From positions 1-36,616 of the forward strand of contig JBDKUC010000410.1 of the NCBI GenBank assembly GCA_039679885.1: a stretch of 36,616 nucleotides of DNA, read 5' to 3'. Positions 24,436-32,424 of this stretch are shown here, piece by piece. Under the pieces are notes generated by a model. It searched no databases, was not told the DNA's origin, and was given only the letters and a program-made list of their open reading frames with translations. Position 1 is the first letter of the stretch, and each line of letters starts with the position of its first letter. The position numbers were made by a program, and so were the translations under genes. The DNA is from JAJFUI01 sp039679885. GTDB lineage: Bacteria; Planctomycetota; Planctomycetia; Pirellulales; Thermoguttaceae.

Positions 24436-25401
24436 GTGACTCCGTTGCTCATGGCAGTCTTGGCGTTCGCAGGCGTGGCCGCCATGGTCGGCGGCATCCT
24501 GCTGCTTTGGCGCGGCAAGCCGGTCGAGAAGATCGAGAGCCGGCTCGACTTGCTGACCGGCGCCAACGCGGCCGCCCGGAACAGCCTCAACCAACAAGCG
24601 AGCATCCTTTCGCAACCCCTGGACGAAAGGCCGGGCTTCGTCGAGTCGTTCCTCGCGCGGTTCGGCAACATCAGCCTGCTGTTCGAGCAGGCCGACACCA
24701 ATCTGACGACGACGAAGCTGGCGTTGCTTTCCTGCGGTCTGGCCGGCGGCGGCCTGTGCATCGGCGTGGTCGCTCGGATCCATCCCGCGTTGCTCCCGTT
24801 GGTCGCCATCATGATGGGCCTGATGCCGCTTCTGTGGCTCATGATGCGGCGTCGCAAACGCCTCAAGACGTTCGCCTCGCAACTGCCCGACGCGCTCGAG
24901 ATGCTTGCGCGGACGCTCCGCGCCGGACAAAGCCTGGCGTTCGGGTTCAACCTTGTGGCCTCCGAGATGCCTCAGCCGATCGGCAAGGAATTCGGCCGCG
25001 TCTTCGAGGAGCAGAACCTGGGCGTGCCGCTCGAAGAATCGCTCCGCAGCCTCACCGAGCGCGTCCCCAACCTCGATCTGCAATTCTTCGTCACCGCCAT
25101 CATCCTGCAACGGCAGACCGGCGGCGACTTGGCCGAAATCCTCGACAAGATCGGAAACCTGATCCGCGAACGGTTCCGCATCTGGGGACAAGTGCAGGCC
25201 CTGACCGGCGAAGGCCGCCTCTCGGGCATCGTCCTGATGGCCCTGCCCTTCGTGCTGTTCATCGCCGTCTATCAACTCAATCCCGACTACATCATGGTGC
25301 TCTTCACCGATCCGACCGGCACCAAGATGTTGGCCGGCGCCGTCCTCATGCAAATCCTTGGAGCGTTGATCATCAAGAAGATCGTCAACATCAAAGTGTA
25401 A
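24436..25401 (+). CDS. tadB: TadB platform protein (T2SSF domain)
   Basis: One of the two inner-membrane platform proteins of the Tad pilus, partner of TadC. 321 residues with an N-terminal helix (about 4-22), two central hydrophobic segments (about 95-130), a T2SSF domain (about 150-275, 'FASQLPDALEMLARTLRAGQSLAFGF') and C-terminal helices. GTG 24436 is the start, 3 bp after the cpaF stop; the TTGGAGGA in the last cpaF codons serves as ribosome site. Normally tadC follows at once, but here a 170-bp repeat array separates them. Confidence 0.93.
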   Translation: MTPLLMAVLAFAGVAAMVGGILLLWRGKPVEKIESRLDLLTGANAAARNSLNQQASILSQPLDERPGFVESFLARFGNISLLFEQADTNLTTTKLALLSCGLAGGGLCIGVVARIHPALLPLVAIMMGLMPLLWLMMRRRKRLKTFASQLPDALEMLARTLRAGQSLAFGFNLVASEMPQPIGKEFGRVFEEQNLGVPLEESLRSLTERVPNLDLQFFVTAIILQRQTGGDLAEILDKIGNLIRERFRIWGQVQALTGEGRLSGIVLMALPFVLFIAVYQLNPDYIMVLFTDPTGTKMLAGAVLMQILGALIIKKIVNIKV

Positions 25402-25403
25402 CG

Positions 25404-25575
25404 GTAGTGGATAGTGGATAGTGGATAGTACTACTGCCGACTGCCCACTGCCCACTGCCCACTGCCCACTGCCGACTGCCGACTGCCCACTGTCCGCTGC
25501 CCACTGCCCACTGCCCACTGCCCACTGCCCACTGCCCACTGCCCACTGCCCACTGCCCACTGCCCACTGCCGACT
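25404..25575. repeat. Heptanucleotide tandem array, array 2 (inverted arms)
   Basis: Starting 3 bp after tadB, three AGTGGAT units are followed by about twenty units of CCCACTG (the reverse complement of the CAGTGGG type), some reading CCGACTG or CCGCTGC. The array thus switches orientation at about 25430. It ends only a few bases before the tadC start and leaves no ribosome site. Related arrays are at 7535 and 31471. Confidence 0.9.
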
Positions 25576-25580
25576 CAACC

Positions 25581-26552
25581 ATGTTCGCCCAAAGCCTGAT
25601 CAACTTCGAAAGCCTGATCCCGGTCGCGCTGTTCGGCACCTTCGCCGCGCTGATCTGGTGGTTGCTGGACGTCGTGGCCGCAGGCAAACCCCGCGCGCTC
25701 GAACGGCTTGAAGAACTCAAGGACCCTCGCAAGCGTCAGCGTCAGACCGCCGAGAGCGCGTTGAAGCGGGCCGACACGTTGACCCGGGTGCTCGAAAAGG
25801 CATCCCCCTCGCTCGCGAAGCCTCTGCAGCCGAAGAACGAGGCCGAACTCGGCAAGCTCCGCACGAGGCTCTCGAACGCCGGTTTTCGCAGCGAAGCGGC
25901 CGGCACCGTCTTCTTGGGCCTGAAGTTCACCGGCCTCGTGGTGGGCCTGTTCCTGGGCGGCGGGCTGCTGACCTCGCTCCGCGGCGTCAACCAGAACTCA
26001 CTGCAATGGTCGATCATCGGCGCCGGCTTGTTCTTCTACCTGCCCGACATGGTCGTCTGGTTCATCGGCCGGAAACGGCAGCAGGCGATCTTTCTCGCGT
26101 TGCCGGACGCCCTGGACCTGATGGTCGTCTGCGTCGAGGCCGGACTGGGCCTTGATCAGGCGATGCGCAAGGTGGCCGAGGAACTGAAGAAGCCCTATCG
26201 GCTGCTCTGCGAGGAGTTCGCCCTGTCGAATTTCCAATTGCAGATGGGCCGCACCCGCGCCGAAGTGCTCCACGAGCTGGGCGCGCGAACCGGCGTCGCC
26301 GATCTCCGCTCGCTGGCCGCCGTGCTCATCCAGGCCGACCGGTTCGGCAGCGGCGTCGCCCAGGCCCTGCGGACGCAAAGCGACTCGATGCGAGTCCGAC
26401 GCCGCCAGTTGGCCGAAGAGAAAGCCGCCAAGACGGCCGTGCAACTGATCTTCCCGCTCGTGCTCTTCATCTTCCCGGGCATCTTCGTCGTCCTGGTCGG
26501 CCCTGCCGCCATCACCATGATGCGCGAGCTCTTCCCGCTCATGGGCGGGTGA
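25581..26552 (+). CDS. tadC: TadC platform protein (T2SSF domain)
   Basis: Second inner-membrane platform protein of the Tad pilus. 323 residues: an N-terminal helix (about 10-32), a charged linker, paired hydrophobic segments (about 107-155), the T2SSF domain (about 175-300, 'LPDALDLMVVCVEAGLGLDQAMRKVAEEL') and a C-terminal helix 'FPLVLFIFPGIFVVLVGPAAITM'. ATG 25581 directly follows the heptamer array and lacks a Shine-Dalgarno, so translation may be weak, leaderless from a near promoter, or depend on the repeats. It is the last recognisable tad gene; TadD and TadG are not seen downstream. Confidence 0.92.
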   Translation: MFAQSLINFESLIPVALFGTFAALIWWLLDVVAAGKPRALERLEELKDPRKRQRQTAESALKRADTLTRVLEKASPSLAKPLQPKNEAELGKLRTRLSNAGFRSEAAGTVFLGLKFTGLVVGLFLGGGLLTSLRGVNQNSLQWSIIGAGLFFYLPDMVVWFIGRKRQQAIFLALPDALDLMVVCVEAGLGLDQAMRKVAEELKKPYRLLCEEFALSNFQLQMGRTRAEVLHELGARTGVADLRSLAAVLIQADRFGSGVAQALRTQSDSMRVRRRQLAEEKAAKTAVQLIFPLVLFIFPGIFVVLVGPAAITMMRELFPLMGG

Positions 26553-26566
26553 GCTGACGCCAGGAG

Positions 26567-26619
26567 GACAGACATTCCTGTCTGTCGCAATCTCGTTCCC
26601 ACGGTCCCCCGTGGGAACG
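26567..26619. repeat. Two adjacent perfect hairpins after tadC
   Basis: GACAGACA, TTCC, TGTCTGTC (26567-26586) is followed by a perfect 11-bp stem CGTTCCCACGG, TCCC, CCGTGGGAACG (26594-26619). They lie 15 bp after the tadC stop. Without T-runs they may be interspersed REP-like elements or 3'-end stabilisers rather than intrinsic terminators. Confidence 0.75.
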
Positions 26620-26776
26620 CACCGCTCGGACGCTCCGGCGTCCTCAGCATGGCATTGCGACTCCACGGTTCGCGCGTTTCTCTTGCCAGCCTGGGCGGCC
26701 GCGGCTACATTGAACCCAGATCGCGGCGGCCAGTGCCGCGATTCCCGCCTCTCATTCCCGTCTGGAAGGAACTTCG

Positions 26777-27991
26777 ATGAACGATTCCGCCTCACGACGT
26801 AATTTCTTCCGCAAGGTTGGCCTCGGTTCGATCGGCGCCGCCGCGCTCGGCTCCGGATTCGGCACACTTGCCGCGCAACCGCTCGATGAAAACGTGCTCG
26901 GCAAGGCCGGGGTCGCAACGTCGGAACGGCCGAAAGGGACCTGGAAGCCGGTGTCCGACCGGAAACTCCGCGTCGGCATCGTCGGCAACGGCGCGTGCAA
27001 GTTCGGGCCTTCCTTCGGCTTCCAGGATCATCCGAACGTGACCGTCGCCGCCGTAAGCGATCTGTTTGCCGATCGGCGCGCGGAGATGGCTCAGGCGTGC
27101 CGCTGCGAGAAGACGTATCCGTCGCTCGAAGAGATGGTGAAAGACGAGACGATCGAAGCCATCTTTGTCGCGACCGACGCCCCGAGCCACGCCCGGCACT
27201 GCATCGACGTGCTGAAGCATGGCAAGCACGTTGCCACGGCGGTGCCGGCCGTCTTCGGTTCGGTGGAGGACGCCTACAAGTTGCAGGAGGCGGTCAAGGC
27301 GAGCGGCCGCGAGTACATGATGTTCGAGACGTCGGCGTTCCACGACGACTGCTACGCGATGCGGCAGATTTGTCGCGCCGGCGGCTTCGGCAAGCTCGTC
27401 TACGTCGAGGGCGAGTACTTGCACTACATGCCGAACCCCATCGCGTCGTACAACGATTGGCGCGTAGGCTTGCCGCAGCTATGGTATCCGACACATGCGA
27501 GCGCCTATTACATCTCCGTCACGGAAGGGCAATTCACCGAAGTGCAATGCATGGGCACGACGAGCGTCGTCAAGCAATTCCAGCCGGCCAACAACCGCTA
27601 CAAGAATCCGTTTGGCACGGAGGTGGCCCTGCTGCGGACGACCGACGACGGAACCGCGCGGCTCATCGTCAGCTATGACTCGCGCTGTCCCGGCGTCGAG
27701 TCGGGCCGCGTCTACGGTCGCCGCGGCTTCATGTCGGGCATGAGCTACAGCGGGCTGGACGAGAAGAAGTTGCCGAGCCTCGATCGGCCCCCGTTGCCTC
27801 CGACGGTTAGCCCCGGTCATCATGGCGGTTCCTCCGGCTATCTGATGAACGAGTTCGTCACGGCCATTCTCGAAGGCCGCCGGCCGATGGTTGACCTCAC
27901 CTCGGCCTTGCGGATGACCGTGCCCGGCATCATCGCCCACCAGTCGGCGATCAAGGGCGGCGAACTGATCAAGGTGCCACAATTCGGGTGA
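26777..27991 (+). CDS. Tat-exported Gfo/Idh/MocA-family oxidoreductase
   Basis: A probable NAD(P)-dependent sugar or polyol oxidoreductase, or a derived binding protein, exported by the Tat route. The 404-residue product begins with a twin-arginine signal (SRRNFFRK at 5-12, then a hydrophobic region to about 33). The Rossmann part starts at 'LRVGIVGNGACKFG' (about 65-77). The usual EKP motif, whose Lys is catalytic, reads AVP here (residues 155-157, 'HVATAVPAVFG'), so ordinary chemistry is doubtful. The C-terminal beta-sheet domain contains 'VYVEGEYLHYMPNP'. AAGGAAC precedes ATG 26777. It stands alone between hairpins and the MITE-like copy B. Substrate unknown. Confidence 0.85.
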   Translation: MNDSASRRNFFRKVGLGSIGAAALGSGFGTLAAQPLDENVLGKAGVATSERPKGTWKPVSDRKLRVGIVGNGACKFGPSFGFQDHPNVTVAAVSDLFADRRAEMAQACRCEKTYPSLEEMVKDETIEAIFVATDAPSHARHCIDVLKHGKHVATAVPAVFGSVEDAYKLQEAVKASGREYMMFETSAFHDDCYAMRQICRAGGFGKLVYVEGEYLHYMPNPIASYNDWRVGLPQLWYPTHASAYYISVTEGQFTEVQCMGTTSVVKQFQPANNRYKNPFGTEVALLRTTDDGTARLIVSYDSRCPGVESGRVYGRRGFMSGMSYSGLDEKKLPSLDRPPLPPTVSPGHHGGSSGYLMNEFVTAILEGRRPMVDLTSALRMTVPGIIAHQSAIKGGELIKVPQFG

Positions 27992-28080
27992 GCAACCGCT
28001 GTCGCGGTATGGAGGAGGCCTTTCGAGTAGGGGGTCGCCGCCGGAAATAGTCCGCATTTTTCACCATGCGGGGCAGATGA

Positions 28081-28281
28081 GACACAGAATGTCGATCACA
28101 AGCCCGCAATTCTCAGTGTAGGGTGGGTCGACGTCGCAAGTACATGGTGGGGCTTCGCAAACCAATCAACGATGATTCGCACTCTGTCAATTCGCAGAAC
28201 GAGTTGCCGCGACGGAAGCCCCACCATCGCCTTGGTTTGCTCGACCCACCCTACGCCCTGGTGAGAAATGCGGGATCGATG
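28081..28281. mobile_element. MITE-like palindromic element, copy B
   Basis: The core at 28118-28254 has the same 137-bp length as copy A and the same arms GTAGGGTGGGTCGA and TCGACCCACCCTAC. Outer inverted ends extend further: GCAATTCTCA on the left is mirrored by TGAGAAATGC on the right. It occupies much of the 462-bp gap 27992-28453, in which I find no gene; the remainder is the leader of the lipoprotein gene and a weak hairpin (CCGCAT/ATGCGG at 28052-28071). Confidence 0.75.
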
Positions 28282-28453
28282 TGCCGCCCCCCTGCTCCGC
28301 GCCTTCCGCCCGGCAACAAGGTTCTGCGAGCCGAACTTTCCATAGACCGCCGGCTTCTGCTGCCGATAAGGATTTTGAGGCCGAGGCGGATCATGAATGT
28401 CCGGCGCGGAAAAGTCCGCGCAACCCGCCCCGTCTGCCGGAAAGGAAAACTCC

Positions 28454-29035
28454 ATGCGCGCCCGATCTGTTGCCGCCGTTGGCCTGGCTTTGGTGTTGCT
28501 CGGTTGTGCCGCACAGGTTTCGGCGGAACTGATCGCCGGTGCCGTGAATAGCATTGCCCGCGATACGAAGCGCCGCAATTGCTGGCCGGATCCGTTCCAA
28601 TCGGCCGATCGGGCGGCGGTGCGGGCGCCGTTCTGCGCGATGGTGGCCAACGGTTGGCGGCGGCAGAACCTGCTGGGCGAATTCCACTTCCAGCCGCAGA
28701 ACGGGCAGCTCACCGAAGCCGGGCGGCTGAAGGTCCAGTGGATCGTCACGTCCTGCCCCGAGCAGCATCGGATGATCTACGTCCATACGGCGGCCACGCG
28801 TGAAGAGACCGCCGCCCGGGTCGCCGCGGTGCAGCAAATTGCGGCCCAGTTCGCCGCGGACGATACGGCCCCGATGGTGCCCGTGCTGACCACGTCGATC
28901 GCCGACCGCGGCTGGCCGGCGGAACGTGTCGACGCCATCGGCCGGAAGATGATCATCTCGACGCCCGTGCCCAGGCTGCCCGACACCGTCGGTGGCGGCA
29001 GCGCCATGGGCAGCAGCACCGGCGCCGGCAGCTAA
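28454..29035 (+). CDS. Hypothetical lipoprotein
   Basis: A 193-residue secreted protein of unknown function. The N-terminus is a signal peptide ending in a lipobox-like 'LVLLGC' with Cys18, so it may be anchored to a membrane by a lipid. The mature part contains 'RRNCWPDPFQSADRAAVRAPFCAMVANGWRRQNLLGEFHF', which has two Cys, and the C-terminus ends in a Gly/Ser-rich tail. AAAGGAAA at 28441-28448 supports ATG 28454. I do not recognise a named domain; a role in the envelope is the most that can be said. It converges with the LRR gene 64 bp away. Confidence 0.7.
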   Translation: MRARSVAAVGLALVLLGCAAQVSAELIAGAVNSIARDTKRRNCWPDPFQSADRAAVRAPFCAMVANGWRRQNLLGEFHFQPQNGQLTEAGRLKVQWIVTSCPEQHRMIYVHTAATREETAARVAAVQQIAAQFAADDTAPMVPVLTTSIADRGWPAERVDAIGRKMIISTPVPRLPDTVGGGSAMGSSTGAGS

Positions 29036-29099
29036 TCGGCTGTGGCTCGAGATCGCAGGCGGAAACTATCGTTCCTGCCTTGCGTCGCAGGCCGGTGCG

Positions 29100-30686
29100 T
29101 CAGAAGAATCCCGCGCCCATGCCGCCCAGCGTTTGCCCGATCGTGCAGCCGGGCATTGCGTCTTGCAGCCGTTTGAGGTCTTTGGCGGTCAAGGCATTCG
29201 GAGCGATGCCAAGATGTTGGAGGTTCTTCAACCCTCGCAGTTGGAGAAGCCCGTTAAGCGTCATTCGCGTGCCGCTCACGTCAAGCAACCGCAGGCGAGA
29301 AAGCGCAGCGAGATCGGCCGCGCATGCGTCGTCAATTTTCGTACCGCTCAGATCGAGCACGCGAAGCCCCTTGAGGGGGCCCAGGCTTCGGACGCCATTG
29401 TTCGTAATCTTGGTTTCCCGCAGCACCAGCATGCGCAAGCCGGCCAGCTTAGCGATACGATCCATCTCGGCGTCCGTGATCGAGCTGCTCGATAGGTCCA
29501 GCGCGGTGAGGCTGGTCAACTTCTCGATATGCGCCAGGCAGTGCTCCGACAGCCTCGTCCGGTAGAGCCCCAGTGTTGTCAAACCGTTCAGCTTCTCGAG
29601 CGCGGCGCCGAGTCCCTTGCCGAAGAATCGAGGCTCTGACAGGTCGACATCCCCGGTGTCATTCAGTCGGAGCTCCTCAAGTGCTTTCAAGCCGGACAGG
29701 GCGGCGCAATCGTCGTCGCGGAAAGGGCTCAGCCCGATGCTTAGCGACCGCAATCTGGGCAAGGCCCCGAGTTGTTCGACCAGCGCACGGTCCACACCGT
29801 CTCCCTCAAGCGACAAGCACTCGACAGACGCCAACCGGCCGATGTGCGTCACTCCGCGCTTATCGATCGCAATAAAGAGGACATGCAGGCTCGGCAGTTC
29901 AGCAAGCTGGTCAAACCCATGATCTCCCACGAACCCGCCGATTATCAGCGATCCGAGGCGCGGATACTTCCTCAGGGTCAACAGAGACTCCGCGAGGTCG
30001 TTGTCGCCAGCATCACTCCAGCCGCCAAGATGGATGATGCCGAGTTCTCCACCCTCGAACATTCCCATCGGCGAGGAACCAATGAGGTTCCGCAGCCAAA
30101 GCGGTCCGGTATAGGCAAAATCCACATCGGGCTGCTTCTCACTTTCCGCATGCTCTCGCCGAAACTGATCGCGTCGGACCATGCACCAGCTCAGAAGACA
30201 GGACAGGAGAAAGGTGGCCAAGAGCAACTCGCGAAGCGTGAACTGCCAAGCGTGGGAAAGGCGGCGACGACGCCACTCGAGGATCACAGCGAGGGAGACC
30301 AAGACCCCAAAAACAACCGCGAGGTCACAAACCAAGTTACCTGGCGTGAAACGCTGCAGGTCTCCGTCGTAGCTCCAGTTCTCCCAGTGCCACCAGGGCG
30401 GCGAAAGATCGGGCGACGCAGTCGCGAAAGCGTCGGACCACGCCACCATTTGTTTCATGTAGGGCCAGGGCCAGCCATGTTCGAGTTCCTCCCCCAAACA
30501 CCAACCTGTCGACGGCAGCGAGAAGTTATTGCCCGTTGGATGAGCCGGAACGGCGATCAGGATGAAAACGACGGCCAGCAGCGACACGGCGAGCCATGTC
30601 GAACGGTGCAGCCGCAGCAGCGGGCGATTGACGGTGGCAGCGGAACCGTGGGCCGGATTTCGGCGGTTTCGGAGGAATGGGAACAT
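29100..30686 (-). CDS. Membrane protein with leucine-rich repeats
   Basis: A 528-residue protein with three hydrophobic segments in the N-terminal part (about 31-47, 118-138 and 152-170). The third lies in 'FTLRELLLATFLLSCLLSW', a membrane motif common in planctomycete proteins of unknown function. From about residue 215 to the C-terminus, it is built of leucine-rich repeats of the ribonuclease-inhibitor or bacterial type, e.g. 'LTALDLSSSSITDAEMDRIAKL' region and 'LRVLDLSGTKIDDACAADL'. At least nine repeats are visible. GGAGA precedes ATG 30686. The repeats should form a protein-binding surface; partner unknown. The upstream neighbour on the same strand is rsmE, 63 bp away. Confidence 0.85.
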   Translation of the reverse strand: MFPFLRNRRNPAHGSAATVNRPLLRLHRSTWLAVSLLAVVFILIAVPAHPTGNNFSLPSTGWCLGEELEHGWPWPYMKQMVAWSDAFATASPDLSPPWWHWENWSYDGDLQRFTPGNLVCDLAVVFGVLVSLAVILEWRRRRLSHAWQFTLRELLLATFLLSCLLSWCMVRRDQFRREHAESEKQPDVDFAYTGPLWLRNLIGSSPMGMFEGGELGIIHLGGWSDAGDNDLAESLLTLRKYPRLGSLIIGGFVGDHGFDQLAELPSLHVLFIAIDKRGVTHIGRLASVECLSLEGDGVDRALVEQLGALPRLRSLSIGLSPFRDDDCAALSGLKALEELRLNDTGDVDLSEPRFFGKGLGAALEKLNGLTTLGLYRTRLSEHCLAHIEKLTSLTALDLSSSSITDAEMDRIAKLAGLRMLVLRETKITNNGVRSLGPLKGLRVLDLSGTKIDDACAADLAALSRLRLLDVSGTRMTLNGLLQLRGLKNLQHLGIAPNALTAKDLKRLQDAMPGCTIGQTLGGMGAGFF

Positions 30687-30749
30687 TGACGGTCTCCAAT
30701 CCTGGAATGGTCTGACGGCATCGACGGACCAGGAAGTCCCTCCTACATG

Positions 30750-31466
30750 TCACATTCTTCGCGCAATCACCATCGACGCCATCGCTAGCGCGGCCGTTTC
30801 GATGCGGAGGATCCTCGGGCCGAGATCCACGGTCTGCCAACCGGCCTCGACAGCCAGGGCCACCTCGTCGTCGGCAAAGCCTCCCTCGGGGCCGATGGCT
30901 GCGAGGACGCCAATGGTCCTCTCTGCCTTCGAAAGAATGTCGGGTTGATCGCAATTCGTGGCTGGATGAGCCAATAGCCGGCAGGGCCGCTCGGCGGTTG
31001 CCGCGACGAAATCGGACCAGGATTGCGGCGCGTCGATGGCCATCAGACGGTTGCGGCCGCACTGCTTCGACGCCTCGACGACCGCCCGTCGCAATCGCGT
31101 GAGGGCCTGCTCGCCAGGATCGGCCACGGCGCGGCACGTCCGCAGCGGAATCAGCCGCGTGACGCCCAACTCGACCGCCTTCTCGACGAGCCACTTCTGC
31201 CGATCGCCCTTGGGCAAGGCCACGGCCAGCGTCAGCTCGAACGTCAGCTCCCGATCGACCCGTTCCCGCGCGATGATCGCCAGTTCCACCTCCGAGCGTC
31301 CGACGCGCTCGACGACGGCGGTGAACTCGTTGCCGCTGCCGTCGAAGAGCGTGACTTGCTTTCCCCGTTCGGCCCGCATCACATGAATGAGATGGTGCGC
31401 CTCGGCGCCGGCCAGGGCCGCACGGTCCGCGATGATCGGTTCGTCAATATAGTAGCGGTCCGACAT
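30750..31466 (-). CDS. rsmE: RsmE, 16S rRNA m3U1498 methyltransferase
   Basis: This SPOUT-family enzyme methylates N3 of U1498 in 16S rRNA of the 30S subunit. The 238-residue length is normal. The N-terminal PUA-like part ('AHHLIHVMRAERGKQVTLFDGSG') is followed by the SPOUT core: 'LAVALPKGDRQKWLVEKAVELGV', 'VVEASKQCGRN', the SAM-binding 'AAIGPEGGFADDE' and the knot 'LGPRILRIETAALAMASM'. The start is ATG 31466 (MSDRYYID). The open frame extends further but only through the heptamer array, which lies directly upstream and leaves no ribosome site. Confidence 0.93.
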   Translation of the reverse strand: MSDRYYIDEPIIADRAALAGAEAHHLIHVMRAERGKQVTLFDGSGNEFTAVVERVGRSEVELAIIARERVDRELTFELTLAVALPKGDRQKWLVEKAVELGVTRLIPLRTCRAVADPGEQALTRLRRAVVEASKQCGRNRLMAIDAPQSWSDFVAATAERPCRLLAHPATNCDQPDILSKAERTIGVLAAIGPEGGFADDEVALAVEAGWQTVDLGPRILRIETAALAMASMVIARRM

Positions 31467-31470
31467 GCGT

Positions 31471-31546
31471 AGCAGTGGGCAATAGGCAATAGGCAATAGG
31501 CAGTAGGCAGTGGGCAGTGGGCAGTGGGCAGCAGCTGACCGCTGAC
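31471..31546. repeat. Heptanucleotide tandem array, array 3
   Basis: Units read AGTGGGC, AATAGGC and AGTAGGC in tandem, with a degenerate end (GCAGCTGACCGCTGAC). Relative to rsmE the repeats have the same orientation as array 2 has to tadC (ACTGCCC toward the start codon), and they sit just upstream of the ATG. Confidence 0.85.
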
Positions 31547-31628
31547 GGCTTGTCTTCAAGTTTCCTGCCCGATTGTACCGAAAATGACAGAAGGACGGGA
31601 GATACTCTGCCCGCAGGAGGCCGAGACC

Positions 31629-32423
31629 ATGTATCAGACGCACTGGGGTCTGCGTGAGTCGCCGTTTCGCGGCGGCGTCGATCCAGCTTCGTTTCATCAG
31701 AGCCCCACGCACGAGGAGGCCTTGGCCCGGCTGAGTTTTCTCATCGAGCAGCGCCGCCGGCTGGGGCTTCTGGTTGGCCCGCCCGGCAGCGGCAAGTCGC
31801 TGTTGCTCGAGGTGTTTGCGGATCAGCTTCGCCGTCACGGGGCCCCGGTGGCCAAGTTGAGCCTACTGGCGGTCGAACCGGCTGAAATGCTCCGAATGCT
31901 GGCCGACCAATGGGGACTTGCGCCCGAGCCCTCGGCGTCGACGGGCGCGCTCTGGCGGGCGATCGGCGATCGCCTCACCGAGTACCGGTATCAGCAACTC
32001 GAGACGGCCGTCTTGTTGGATGACGCGGACGAGGCCAATCGCGAGGTGTTGGAGCACGTCGCCCGGCTCGCCCGGTTCGATCCGTCTCCCGACATGCGGT
32101 TGACGATCGTCCTGGCCGGCCGGAACGCAGGCATGGCCCGGCTCTGGCCGCCGCTACTGGAACTGGCCGATCTGAGGATCGACTTGGAGCCGTGGCAGCG
32201 GGCGGACACCGAGGAGTTTGTCGGCGCGATCCTCAACCAGGCCGGCTGCACCGCGCCGGTTTTTGCAGGCCCCGCCCTGGAACGGCTCCATGAACTGGCG
32301 CACGGCATCCCGCGCCGCGTCTCCCAACTGGCCGATCTCTCGATGCTCGCCGGCGCCGGCGCGAACCTCGACCAGATCGACGCCGGCGTGGTCGAATCGG
32401 TCTATCAGGAGCTTGCGATCTAG
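31629..32423 (+). CDS. ExeA/MshM-like AAA ATPase
   Basis: A 264-residue AAA+ ATPase of the ExeA/GspA-type group that helps assemble secretins or pili at the cell wall. 'MYQTHWGLRESPFRGGVDP' is the family opening; Walker A GPPGSGKS is at 50-57 and Walker B AVLLDDADEA near 127-136, followed by the sensor-like 'LTIVLAGRN'. The C-terminal half has the helical lid with 'HGIPRRVSQLADLSML'. It lacks the peptidoglycan-binding and membrane segments of full-length ExeA. AGGAGG (31615-31620) is 8 nt before ATG 31629 and settles the start. The gene stands apart from both pilus clusters. Its TAG stop lies in a direct repeat flanking MITE-like copy C. Confidence 0.88.
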   Translation: MYQTHWGLRESPFRGGVDPASFHQSPTHEEALARLSFLIEQRRRLGLLVGPPGSGKSLLLEVFADQLRRHGAPVAKLSLLAVEPAEMLRMLADQWGLAPEPSASTGALWRAIGDRLTEYRYQQLETAVLLDDADEANREVLEHVARLARFDPSPDMRLTIVLAGRNAGMARLWPPLLELADLRIDLEPWQRADTEEFVGAILNQAGCTAPVFAGPALERLHELAHGIPRRVSQLADLSMLAGAGANLDQIDAGVVESVYQELAI

Positions 32424-32424
32424 G

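Noticed and set aside
25404..25575. Possible CRISPR array
   Set aside because: Units are 7 bp in direct tandem without spacers, and no cas genes are present.
23773..25578. Large minus-strand open frame and a shorter one (25391-25732) with repeated QWAVGSG-type peptide
   Set aside because: They are produced by the heptamer array and run antisense to tadA and tadB; the rest of the frame has shadow composition without domains.
31467..31838. N-terminal extension of RsmE
   Set aside because: The extra codons come from the heptamer array and the 5' part of the ExeA-like gene on the other strand; RsmE begins at MSDRYY.
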